Shown: piece by piece, positions 7,628-15,569 of the stretch | How the letters are laid out: each line of letters opens with the position of its first letter | How positions within the stretch are numbered: the stretch's first letter is position 1 | NCBI RefSeq assembly: GCF_003205615.1 | Contig: NZ_PYBV01000005.1 | Coordinates: 1 to 64,000, forward strand | Direction of reading: 5' to 3' | DNA: 64,000 nucleotides | Source: Micromonospora arborensis | GTDB lineage: Bacteria > Actinomycetota > Actinomycetes > Mycobacteriales > Micromonosporaceae | Notes under the pieces: generated by a model | What the model saw: only the letters and a program-made list of their open reading frames with translations | The model's database searches: none | Told to the model about the DNA's origin: nothing | Program-made: the position numbers and the translations under genes

Positions 7628-10600
7628 GTGAGATCTAGAATCTTGAACGTAAGGCGGGTCACGCCGCTTGTCGGCGTGCTCGCCACGGCCGTCACGCTGG
7701 TGGCGTTCCCGGCCATGGCGAGCGCCGATCCTGGCCAGCCGGACGCACCCGTCACCGGCGGACTCCAACTGATCAACACGAATGAGAAGATCGGTCCGGG
7801 AATCGGTCTTCAGCACGTGAAGGCGTTGGACCAGAGCGGTTGGTACGACGCGCAGTATCTGACGGTGGACCTGTCGAACAGCGCGGTCAGCACCGACCTG
7901 CTGACCTCCGGCCCGGTCGCATCCGGCGGCCCGCTCAGCGTCTCGGCCAACAAGGCCGGCGCCGTGGCCGGCGTCAACGGCGAGTTCTTCGACATCGGCA
8001 ACAGCAACGCCGCGCTCGGCGGTGAGATTCAAAACGGCCAACTGGTCAAGACGGCGGACATCGGCGGGCGGCAGCACGTCGGAGTCAGCAAGGACGGCAT
8101 CGCCCAACTCGTCGACCTCGCAGTCGACTCGAACGCGAACTTCGCCGACGCCGACCACAAGGTCCTGTCGATCAACGCTGCCAACGGCGGCGGAGTACCC
8201 GCCAACGGCATGGTCGCCTACACCACAGCGTGGGGAACTTACAGCCGCAACCGGGGTTTCGCCGGGGTCGACGCCAGCCAGATCGCCGAGGTTCTCGTCT
8301 CCGGTGACAAGGTCGTCTCCGTCGCTCCGACCGGGCCGGCCGGCTCGGGCGCGATCCCGGACGACAGCTTCGTGCTCGTCGGCCGCGACGCCGCGGCGAC
8401 CGCGCTGCGCGCGCTTCAGCCGGGCGACCCGGTCACGCTGAAGTACTCGCTGTCCAACGACGTCGCCAAGACGATGAAGTTCGCGCTCGGCGAGGGCGGA
8501 ACGATCGTGTCCGGCGGCAAGGTCGTCGGCGGCCTGGACACCTCGATCGCGCCGCGCACCGCCCTCGGCTTCAAGGACGGCGGCCGCACCCTCGTACTCG
8601 CCACCTGGGACGGCCCGGGCGGCACCGGTAAGGGCGGCGTCGGCATCGACAAGGAGGCACGCGACCTAGCCACTCTGGGTGTGGAGACAGCGGTCAACCT
8701 CGACGGTGGCGGCTCCACCACGATGGTTGCCCGCGCGCTGGGTGGGAACGACGCGACGGTGCGCAACACGCCGTCCGACGGCCACGAGCGCAACGATCCG
8801 AACGGCGTCGGCGTGTTCGTCACCCCGGGCGACGGCAAGCTCCACCAGCTCCTGATCAACCCGGCCCCGGGAGGCGCGTCCAGCGACGCAGGCGTGAAGG
8901 TCTTCCCAGGGCTGCACCGCGCACTGCTCGCCCAGGGCGTCGACAACCACGAGACGCCCGTCGCGGTGAAACCACAGTCGATTCGCTGGGACGCCGATGG
9001 CGCGTCGGTGCAGTCCGGCATGCTGCAGGCCTCGTCGCGAGACCACGGCACGGTCAAGGTCACCGCCACCGTCGGCCGCGAGCGCGCCACGACCAAGGTC
9101 GACGTGCTCGGCAAGCTCGACAGCGTGGAGCTGTCGGCCGGCCGCCTGTCCATCGCCGACGTTACGTCCGACGGCACGGCCACGGTGAGCGTCACCGGTC
9201 GCGACGACCAGGGCTACACCGCCCCGATCGACCCGACCGACCTCAAGCTGGACTACGACCACAGCGTCATCGACGTCCGGCCCACGGCCGGTAAACTGCA
9301 GATCATCCCGCTGAAGGCCGCCGGCACGATCCTGACCATCTCCGTCGGGGGCAAGTCGGTGCAGCTGCCGATCACGATCGGCGTGCAAAACGTGTCGGTG
9401 TACGACTTCAACGACGACGTGCTCGCCCGCTGGCAGAACAACAGCACCGCGGCGACCACGTTCGCCAAGGACCCTGACGGCCTACGGATCGACTTCGCTG
9501 CTATGCGCAACGTCGGCATGGCCTCGACCTCCACCGCCAACCGGGTGACGGTGCCGGGTCAGCCGCTGCGCGTACGGGTACGGATCAAGTCGAGCATCGC
9601 GGTGCCGAGCGGGCTCACCTACCTCGGCTACACCGACGCCAACGGCAAGGGCACGGGCGTCTACGGAACAGCACTGGTGGCCAGCGACGACTGGCAGTAC
9701 GCCACGTTCACCCTGCCGGCCAACACCGTGTTCCCGATCGCGATCTCGGGCTTCCAAGGGATCAACACCAGCGTGCCCCAGCAGCACGCGGGCACGTTCA
9801 TCCTCAACCGCATCGAGGCCGACATCCCGACCTCGATCGACCTGCCGGCGCAGCCGGACCTGCAGCCAGACCGGCTCGTGTCGACCGACGGCTCGTCGCT
9901 GCACGGCGCGGGCACCTGGACCTTCGCCTCGTTGTCGGACGTGCAGTTCACCGCGGACAACCCGGGCCTGGCCCAGGTCGCGACGGCCGCCCTGCAGCGG
10001 ATCCGTCAGACCAGGCCGGACCTGGTGCTCCTCAACGGCGACATCACCGACCGAGGCCTGCCGCAGGATCTCGCGCTGGCCCGGCAGGTACTGACCGACG
10101 CGGGATGCGACCTGATCCCGGTCGGCCAGGAGCCGGCCGAAAACAGCACTCCGAATCCGAACACCGGCAAGGTGCCCTGCTACTACGTCCCGGGCAACCA
10201 CGAGTCCTACGGGCTCAACAACACCCAGTCGGACCTGTCCAACTTCAAGGCCGAGTTCGGGCAGCCGTACCGGACGTTCGACCACAAGGGCACCCGGTTC
10301 ATTCTGCTGGCCAGCTCGCTGGGCACGCTGCGCGGCACCGCCTGGGAGCAGCTGCCGATGATGCAGCAGGCGCTCAACGACGCCAAGCGTGACCCGTCGG
10401 TACACAACGTTGTCGTGTCCGCCCACCACCCGGTGGACGATCCGGCCGAGACGAAGTCCAGCCAGCTCGGCGATCGCGACGAGGTGGCGCTCATCGAGAA
10501 GCTGCTCACGGACTTCCGCGACGAGAGCGGCAAGGGCGTGACCATGTTCGGTTCGCACGCCCAGATCGCCAACGTCCACCGCGTCGAAGGTGTCCCGTAC

Positions 10601-11536
10601 GTCGTGCTGCCCTCGTCGGGCAAGGACCCGTACGGCACGCCGGATCGGGGCGGCTTCAACGGCTGGGTGAACTGGTCGGTGGACAGCCGCCGCAACGCGA
10701 GCCAGCAGTGGTTGCAGGCGGACGTGCGGGCCTTCGCGCAGTCGATCACGCTGGACGCGCCGGAGACGCTCGACCTGAACAAGACCGCGCAGCTCGGCGG
10801 CAGCATCGTCCAGCCTGAGGGGGTGTCCGCCGGCTCGCGCGTCGTGCCGCTGCGATACCCGATGTCCGTGCACTGGAGCGGATCGTCGAGCCTGGCGATC
10901 GGCAGCGGTACCGAGGCCGTCGCCGCTGCCCGCCACGAGGGCAAGGTCGCGATCCTCGACCCGCAGACGCGGACGCTGACGGCACTGCGCCGTGGTTCGG
11001 TGACGGTCTCGGTGACGAACGACTCGATGCGGCAGTACACCGATGCCGCCTCGCTCGCACCGGTCAGCACCGCGAAAACCATCCAGGTCGGACCGCCGGC
11101 GCCGACCGGGCCGAAGTTCTCCGCCGAGGCCCCCGTGTTCACCACACAGCCGGTGGGCACGATCGGTCAGGTGCAGAAGGTTACCGTCACCAACACCGGC
11201 GACAAGGCGTTGCGGATCTCCTCGATCGACGTTAAGAGCCTGGAAGCGCGAGACGCGTTGCGCGCCGACCGTGACCGGGACGTATTCCGGGTCGACCGTG
11301 ACCAGTGCTCGGGCCGCACGATCGCCCCGGGGGGCACCTGTGTCGTGTCGGTGCGCTTCACACCGGTGCGGCCGGACGTGACCTCGACGGCGTCACTGGT
11401 CTTCCAGACGAACACCGCCGCGCGCCGCGACACGGTGACGCTGACCGCAACCAGCGCCAAGCTCCAGTGGAGTTGGGGTGCTGGAGACGGCCCGGCGCAG
11501 TACCCGAACCAGACCGGCTTGGCCTGGGCCGAGTAG
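7628..11536 (+). CDS. secreted phosphodiester glycosidase / metallophosphatase fusion
   Basis: 1,302 residues. The GTG at 7628 follows GAGGA by five bases and opens a signal peptide with an ASA-DP cleavage site near residue 35. Residues about 90-400 form a phosphodiester-glycosidase (NAGPA/DUF2233-type) domain, with the core motif LDGGGSTTMV near residue 360 and NDPNGVGVFV after it. Ig-like and carbohydrate-binding-like segments follow. Residues about 760-1010 form a calcineurin-like metallophosphatase with SDVQ, LNGDITD (about 800), GNHE (about 856), SAHHP and GSHAQ; the first motif has Gln where DxH is common. The last 150 residues resemble a choice-of-anchor-D/ASPM beta-sandwich (VTVTNTGDKALRISSIDV, C...GGTCVVSVRF). 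It probably removes sugar-phosphate or phosphodiester groups from polymers outside the cell; the substrate is unknown. Confidence 0.9.
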   Translation: MRSRILNVRRVTPLVGVLATAVTLVAFPAMASADPGQPDAPVTGGLQLINTNEKIGPGIGLQHVKALDQSGWYDAQYLTVDLSNSAVSTDLLTSGPVASGGPLSVSANKAGAVAGVNGEFFDIGNSNAALGGEIQNGQLVKTADIGGRQHVGVSKDGIAQLVDLAVDSNANFADADHKVLSINAANGGGVPANGMVAYTTAWGTYSRNRGFAGVDASQIAEVLVSGDKVVSVAPTGPAGSGAIPDDSFVLVGRDAAATALRALQPGDPVTLKYSLSNDVAKTMKFALGEGGTIVSGGKVVGGLDTSIAPRTALGFKDGGRTLVLATWDGPGGTGKGGVGIDKEARDLATLGVETAVNLDGGGSTTMVARALGGNDATVRNTPSDGHERNDPNGVGVFVTPGDGKLHQLLINPAPGGASSDAGVKVFPGLHRALLAQGVDNHETPVAVKPQSIRWDADGASVQSGMLQASSRDHGTVKVTATVGRERATTKVDVLGKLDSVELSAGRLSIADVTSDGTATVSVTGRDDQGYTAPIDPTDLKLDYDHSVIDVRPTAGKLQIIPLKAAGTILTISVGGKSVQLPITIGVQNVSVYDFNDDVLARWQNNSTAATTFAKDPDGLRIDFAAMRNVGMASTSTANRVTVPGQPLRVRVRIKSSIAVPSGLTYLGYTDANGKGTGVYGTALVASDDWQYATFTLPANTVFPIAISGFQGINTSVPQQHAGTFILNRIEADIPTSIDLPAQPDLQPDRLVSTDGSSLHGAGTWTFASLSDVQFTADNPGLAQVATAALQRIRQTRPDLVLLNGDITDRGLPQDLALARQVLTDAGCDLIPVGQEPAENSTPNPNTGKVPCYYVPGNHESYGLNNTQSDLSNFKAEFGQPYRTFDHKGTRFILLASSLGTLRGTAWEQLPMMQQALNDAKRDPSVHNVVVSAHHPVDDPAETKSSQLGDRDEVALIEKLLTDFRDESGKGVTMFGSHAQIANVHRVEGVPYVVLPSSGKDPYGTPDRGGFNGWVNWSVDSRRNASQQWLQADVRAFAQSITLDAPETLDLNKTAQLGGSIVQPEGVSAGSRVVPLRYPMSVHWSGSSSLAIGSGTEAVAAARHEGKVAILDPQTRTLTALRRGSVTVSVTNDSMRQYTDAASLAPVSTAKTIQVGPPAPTGPKFSAEAPVFTTQPVGTIGQVQKVTVTNTGDKALRISSIDVKSLEARDALRADRDRDVFRVDRDQCSGRTIAPGGTCVVSVRFTPVRPDVTSTASLVFQTNTAARRDTVTLTATSAKLQWSWGAGDGPAQYPNQTGLAWAE

Positions 11537-11573
11537 TTCCTTAGCAGGCCGGGAAGACGGTCTGCAGGCCGGC

Positions 11574-11618
11574 ATCGTGGCTGGGGGTGGGTGGTACGCG
11601 CCCACCCCCAGCCACGAT
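11574..11618. terminator. 18-bp perfect hairpin between convergent genes
   Basis: Arms at 11574-11591 and 11601-11618 (GTGGCTGGGGGTGGG type) pair perfectly around a 9-base loop, 38 bases after the stop at 11536 and before the convergent gene ending at 11687. It is likely a bidirectional terminator. Confidence 0.85.
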
Positions 11619-11686
11619 CGGTGTCCGCCCTCCAGATAGAGGGGGCTGGACCATGCGTGCTCCGGACAGCCAGTTGACCATGGCCA

Positions 11687-12292
11687 TTAGCCGTAGGCAA
11701 TTCCAGCGTGATCGAGTAGACGACACATATCGTGGAAACCTTCCGCGCAGGCATCGACGACAGCACCATGCCGGCCGGAGGTCTTCGCGTACTGCAACAG
11801 GAAGTACGGATCGACGAGATCGGGGGCATAGATGTTGGCCTCGACGACCTCGCCGCTTGCCGGATTATCGAACTGGCAGTGCTCTCCGTGCGCGTACAGG
11901 TACCAGGTCGCGCCGTGATATCGCACCGACTCCGGGGGGTCCGCGTCGACGTCGCCTACCGATGACGAACCAGCCTCCATCTGCTCGATGAGCGCGGCTG
12001 CTACCCGGCGGAACTCGGCGACAAGGTTCTCCAGAGCTGGGCGTACGGTGGCGGCCTCCGAGTCGCTGACGAGCCGCAGCACAGTGAGGATCGGCCCCTG
12101 GCGTCCCGCGGAGGCAAAGACGGCCATGTCGGGCTGGAGCGCAACCCGTAACGCTTGCGCAGTGGCCGTGGCAGCCGGCATCGTGACGGTCTCGTCGAGG
12201 ACGACGACCAGACCTTGACCGCGGGCGACCCGCCGACGAAGGTCGGCGGGGTCCGGTGCTCCTGCGGCAAGCGCACCGGCCCCTGATTCCAT
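11687..12292 (-). CDS. conserved hypothetical protein, DUF6896-like C-terminus
   Basis: 201 residues from the ATG at 12292. The N-terminal half looks like a small alpha/beta domain (LVVVLDETVTMPAATATAQALRVAL, PILTVLRLVSDSEAATVRPALENLVAEFRR). The C-terminal half carries YHGATWYLYAHGEHCQFDN, SGEVVEANIYAPDLVDPYFLLQYAKTSG, a pattern of W...HG..C and G..V.A......D.Y.L..F found in DUF6896-type proteins. Those are often small intracellular proteins of unknown role, sometimes near polymorphic toxins. No ribosome site decides the start; the frame stays open to 12382. I cannot assign a function. Confidence 0.65.
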   Translation of the reverse strand: MESGAGALAAGAPDPADLRRRVARGQGLVVVLDETVTMPAATATAQALRVALQPDMAVFASAGRQGPILTVLRLVSDSEAATVRPALENLVAEFRRVAAALIEQMEAGSSSVGDVDADPPESVRYHGATWYLYAHGEHCQFDNPASGEVVEANIYAPDLVDPYFLLQYAKTSGRHGAVVDACAEGFHDMCRLLDHAGIAYG

Positions 12293-12460
12293 ACGGGATG
12301 CTAACTCGAACGCATTCGCCAATCGGCCTGGCCGAGCGCACTCACCTCGTGGATAGGCCGGGGTGTTCAACGGTGGCGGCATACGGGTGGTGTGTGGAGG
12401 TCGTCGAGCTCGGTGACGGTCAGGTCAGCGACCAGGCGGTCAGCCGCTGGCCGATCCCGC

Positions 12461-12904
12461 TCAGTCCTCTGCTGCCGGCGTAGCTTCCGACTCGGACTGA
12501 TCGGTTTCCCGGCTCGCAAGTGCGAAGCGGTGGGTGAACTCGACGCTCTTGTCCAGGTGCAGGGCGGTGACTGGCGCATCCTCCACCGGCGGTGTCTCGG
12601 TGCCGACCGAATATCGCGTACGCACCAGTTCGTCGTACGGGCCCTGCTCGTCTATCTCGGCGAGGATGAACGGTGTGCCGGGAGCCCACCTCCCGGAGGC
12701 TGTCCAGGTGTACCGCAGTTCGACCTCTCCGTCGCGGGGGCAATCCCAGGTGAGTTGGCTTACGGCCGCACTGCCGGTGTTGGCAACCGCTGTCCAGCCG
12801 GTGCCGTCACGCCGAAGACAGAGCCAGCTCGATTCCATCGAACCGTAGTCGTACGGACTGCTGTCCCAGAATCCCACGAGGTTCTCGTCCCGCATGCAGA
12901 GCAT
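12461..12904 (-). CDS. hypothetical protein
   Basis: 147 residues or 144 if the second ATG (12895) is used. Strong third-position G/C bias and a balanced composition make it a real gene. The sequence is beta-rich with conserved-looking aromatic clusters (NLVGFWDSSPYDYG, SSWLCLRRDGTGWTAV, LTWDCPRDGEVELRYTWTASG) and an acidic tail. No signal peptide or membrane segment. I do not recognise a family. It lies on the same strand as the DUF6896-like gene, which begins downstream of it at 12292, so the two may be co-transcribed. Confidence 0.6.
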   Translation of the reverse strand: MLCMRDENLVGFWDSSPYDYGSMESSWLCLRRDGTGWTAVANTGSAAVSQLTWDCPRDGEVELRYTWTASGRWAPGTPFILAEIDEQGPYDELVRTRYSVGTETPPVEDAPVTALHLDKSVEFTHRFALASRETDQSESEATPAAED

Positions 12905-13262
12905 GATCGCAGAAGCGAGACGACGGAGTTCCCGACGCGGATCTCTCGCCTGCGCGCCGATCGACCCAGCACTGGTTCGGCGTGCCCACGGTTCGGGCGG
13001 TGCGACAGCGCGCCGGCGCCGCGCCCATTATCCGTCGAGCGAGCCATAGGTGTGTCGCGTGGTGGGCGCGTACCGAATCGTCCTGGCCACGGTTGCCACT
13101 CGTTCGTCCACCGCGACCCCGAGCACCGCGACCCCCCGCCTGACGAGCCGTCCGCCAGCACGGCGATCTGGTGATCGCCCCAGGTCCCACTCCGCCGCTG
13201 CCACAGGTCGTACCAGCCTGGTTCAATCCTCAGGACAAGCGGGCCCGACAGGCGGAGGACCA
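12905..13262. other. divergent intergenic region
   Basis: About 360 bases between the hypothetical gene on the minus strand and the DUF4259 gene on the plus strand. Open frames exist on both strands but without ribosome sites or domains. I see no clear operator or hairpin. Confidence 0.4.
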
Positions 13263-13637
13263 ATGGGAAACTGGGGGAACGGCAACTTCGACAGCGACAC
13301 CGCGGCCGACCATCTGGGAACCGTGACCGACCGACTCATCGCCGAAGTCGCCGAGGCGATGTCCGGCGATCCCGTCGAGATCGAGCCCGACGAGTACTGG
13401 GGCGTCGCCGTGCCCTGCAACCTCGAGTTGCTCCACCTCATTGCACAACAGAACTACGTCGGGGTCAGCCTGCCCGACCCGGACACCCTCGCCGGTTGGA
13501 AAGCCAAGTTCCTGACTGTCTGGGACGAGGCCATCGACGACCTGGAGCCCACGCCTGACCACAAGGAACAACGGCGCGCCCACCTCGTCCGAACCTTCGA
13601 CCAGCTCGCCGAACTGGCCAAGGCCGAACAGGCGTAA
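13263..13637 (+). CDS. DUF4259 domain protein
   Basis: 124 residues. The N-terminus MGNWGNGNFDSDTAADHL is the hallmark of DUF4259 (W-G-x-G-x-F-x-x-D-x-A-x-D). The rest is helical and acidic (LIAEVAEAMSGD, YWGVAVPCNLELLHLIAQQ, LTVWDEAIDDLEP). The ATG at 13263 follows GGAGGACCA. Proteins of this family are small, cytoplasmic and scattered in actinobacteria; their function is unknown. The Nudix-like frame follows within 65 bases. Confidence 0.85.
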   Translation: MGNWGNGNFDSDTAADHLGTVTDRLIAEVAEAMSGDPVEIEPDEYWGVAVPCNLELLHLIAQQNYVGVSLPDPDTLAGWKAKFLTVWDEAIDDLEPTPDHKEQRRAHLVRTFDQLAELAKAEQA

Positions 13638-13701
13638 CGCTCCGGGCGTCTTCCGGGAGGATCGCATTCGCCGGCCAGACGGCTCGACGGGCATCTACGG
13701 G

Positions 13702-14127
13702 GTGGTGGAGAAGCCGGACTTCGCGCTGGTCCTGCCCCGCTGGGCTGAGGGCTTTTGGCTGGTCGAGCAGTTCCGCTACCCAGTTGGCCGGCGGGCCTGG
13801 GAGTTCCCTCAGGGCAGTTGGGGACACGGGGTCACCGGCGGCGCCTCCGCGCTGGCTCGTCAGGAGTTGGCCGAGGAGACCGGATTGCGTGCGGAGACGG
13901 TCACCCATCTGGGGCACCTGTACGAGGCGTACGGCTTTTCCACCCAGGGCTTCGACGTCTACCTGGCCACCGGGTTGACCGAGGGAGAGCCGGACCGCGA
14001 GGCGACCGAGCAGGACATGGTGCACCGGCCGCTCACCGACGCGCAGGTCCGTGCCATGGTGTTGGCCGGCGAAATCGTCGATGCGCCGTCGCTGGCTGCG
14101 CTGACCCTCTACACAATCTCTCGTTGA
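13702..14127 (+). CDS. Nudix hydrolase, N-terminus missing or mis-started
   Basis: 141 residues from the GTG at 13702. The Nudix box appears as GGASALARQELAEETGL, with the catalytic REx2EE helix (here QELAEE, Gln replacing the usual Arg). The family normally hydrolyses nucleoside diphosphates linked to another group, such as ADP-ribose. Upstream of 13702 the same frame reads EDRIRRPDGSTGIYGVV, which is the expected N-terminal part of this Nudix class. It continues without a stop into the end of the DUF4259 gene, with no ATG, GTG or TTG and no ribosome site. The gene is therefore probably truncated at its 5' end, or starts at an unusual codon. It may be inactive. Confidence 0.7.
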   Translation: MVEKPDFALVLPRWAEGFWLVEQFRYPVGRRAWEFPQGSWGHGVTGGASALARQELAEETGLRAETVTHLGHLYEAYGFSTQGFDVYLATGLTEGEPDREATEQDMVHRPLTDAQVRAMVLAGEIVDAPSLAALTLYTISR

Positions 14128-14182
14128 CCCCGCCGCTCGGGCGTTCTGGTGGGACTTACGGCGGCTCGGCGTCGCGACAGCG

Positions 14183-14416
14183 ATGCTGGGGGATGACGCC
14201 GAGCGCGCCTACGTCCGTGCCGCGGCACATGACCTGCTCGGCTACCTTGCCGAGGATCTCGACGAGGCTCGCCAACACCACATCGCGTCGCCCTGTACGG
14301 CCCGGATCGAGCAGACAGTGCGGTGCCGCCTCGGCGAAGCGATCTTCGCGGAGGCGGCGCTGGAGGGCACTCGCACGAGCTGGAGTCCCCTGGTCATGGT
14401 CACGCTCGCTTCTTGA
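14183..14416 (+). CDS. small hypothetical protein or gene fragment
   Basis: 77 residues from the ATG at 14183. Codon bias looks coding (LGDDAERAYVRAAAHDLLGYLAEDLDEARQHH). The same frame stays open upstream to about 14123 (AARAFWWDLRRLGVATA), suggesting that the true protein starts earlier or that this is a remnant. There is no ribosome site and I recognise no domain. It directly follows the damaged Nudix gene, so this stretch may be a patch of decaying genes. Confidence 0.35.
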   Translation: MLGDDAERAYVRAAAHDLLGYLAEDLDEARQHHIASPCTARIEQTVRCRLGEAIFAEAALEGTRTSWSPLVMVTLAS

Positions 14417-14494
14417 GCGTCGAACGCGCCCACAGGTACCCGACGAGAGCGATGCCGACAGTTCGTCGTGCGTGCGAGCCCTGGCCCCGGCCGA

Positions 14495-14857
14495 TCAGCA
14501 ATTCTCGGTGGTGTACGGGACCCACGGGCTGAGGTACGCCGCGCTGATAAAGCCGGATCCACCGGTGCTGAAGCGCGCGTGCCACCAGACGGCGATGCCG
14601 TTGACCGTGTCGCCGCCCGTGGCGCAGTCCAGGTACGCCGTCACGCCGCGATTCACCTGGCCATAGGCTGTGCAGGACGTATGCGGCCCGGTGCGGTAAC
14701 GGACACCAGCTCCCGTCACCACGGCCGTACGGCTGCTCCGGTCCGACCAGCCCTGGCCACAGGCCGCCGCCGCCGGCGTGGCGGGCACGACGTAGGTCAC
14801 CGCCGCCGCGAGCAGCGCGATACCTGCCAGTCGGGCACTCATTCGTCGCGTGGTCAT
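14495..14857 (-). CDS. small secreted protein, SH3-like
   Basis: 120 residues. GGAGGGAGACCG precedes the ATG at 14857. A signal peptide (RRMSARLAGIALLAAAVTYVVPATPAAAA) is followed by a short four-cysteine beta domain. WSDRSSRTAVVTGAGVRYRTGPHTSCTAYGQVNRGVTAYLDC resembles a bacterial SH3 (SH3b) fold, with 'G..V.YR.GP...C...G.V..G'. Such domains bind cell-wall peptides. The tail GGSGFISAAYLSPW is typical of the end of an SH3b domain ('W..V....GYV...YL'). Confidence 0.75.
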   Translation of the reverse strand: MTTRRMSARLAGIALLAAAVTYVVPATPAAAACGQGWSDRSSRTAVVTGAGVRYRTGPHTSCTAYGQVNRGVTAYLDCATGGDTVNGIAVWWHARFSTGGSGFISAAYLSPWVPYTTENC

Positions 14858-15303
14858 CGGTCTCCCTCCACAGAGGCGAATTTCAGCCCAGCTTATATCG
14901 ATGGATGTGCTCTACCTCTCGCTTCTCGTGGACATCGGGTTGCGACGGACCGTCGGGCCCACCACCAGCTCAAGCAATACGCGCCACGACCACCCGCTAC
15001 GACTGTGAGGATGATCAGGTGCGCCCGGTTCTTGCTGCCGCCAGGCCGGCGGGACGTGTCCCGATAGGGGCCTAACAACGCGCCAGCACAGTCCCCGGGC
15101 CCCGGCCTTGTGGAGCGCTCGTTGCCGGGCCCGGATGGTCCGAGGGGTCTGGATGACCTCAGAGAGCGCGAGTCGCGGCTGCAACTCGACCTCGGCCGGC
15201 ACGTAGAACACGCCAACGTTGAAGGCGAGCGGGTCGAGGTGCTCCAGCGTAACCACCACCCCAGCCCGACACCATGATCAGCCTAGGTGCGGCATTGATG
15301 CTC
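14858..15303. other. intergenic region upstream of GH43 operator region
   Basis: About 450 bases with no convincing gene. A minus-strand frame from 15259 (MVVTLEHLDPLAFNVGVFYVPAEVELQPRLALSEVIQTPRTIRARQRAL) has some coding look but no ribosome site and loses its character after 60 residues; it may be a fragment. Confidence 0.35.
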
Positions 15304-15333
15304 TTGACACGTTACAGAAAGCACCGTTAACAT
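15304..15333 (+). promoter_or_regulatory. sigma-70-type promoter of GH43 gene
   Basis: TTGACA at 15304-15309 is followed after 17 bases by TTAACA (15327-15332), or after 18 by TAACAT. The predicted transcription start falls next to or inside the palindromic operator at 15345-15358. Confidence 0.6.
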
Positions 15334-15344
15334 CACCGCAACAT

Positions 15345-15358
15345 TGTTAGCGCTAACA
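15345..15358. promoter_or_regulatory. LacI-family operator 1
   Basis: TGTTAGCGCTAACA is a perfect 14-bp palindrome with the central CG typical of LacI/GalR-family operators. It overlaps the likely transcription start of the GH43 gene, so a bound repressor would block transcription until an inducing sugar is present. Confidence 0.75.
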
Positions 15359-15531
15359 GCCGCCGGTCGCTGATCCGCGCTGGACGACACCGAGCCGATA
15401 GCCGTGCGCTAGAAGCTCAACTGGTCGAGCGGACAAGCTTTCTCCCACCCTTGGCACCTTCGAGGGCTGCCTCACACCCTGCAATTAACCACGCTAGGCC
15501 GGTTATCCGGAAGTCGGACACTTCTGCCCGT

Positions 15532-15545
15532 TGTTAGCGCTAATA
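15532..15545. promoter_or_regulatory. LacI-family operator 2
   Basis: TGTTAGCGCTAATA matches operator 1 in 13 of 14 positions. It lies 187 bases downstream of operator 1 in the leader, just before the ribosome site. It could serve as a transcription roadblock or allow DNA looping with operator 1. Confidence 0.7.
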
Positions 15546-15569
15546 CGCCTAGACGGAAGGTAGGACCTG

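Noticed and set aside
9482..10936. 484-codon open frame antisense to the phosphodiester glycosidase gene
   Set aside because: Opposite strand has clear enzyme motifs; the antisense translation is low-complexity.
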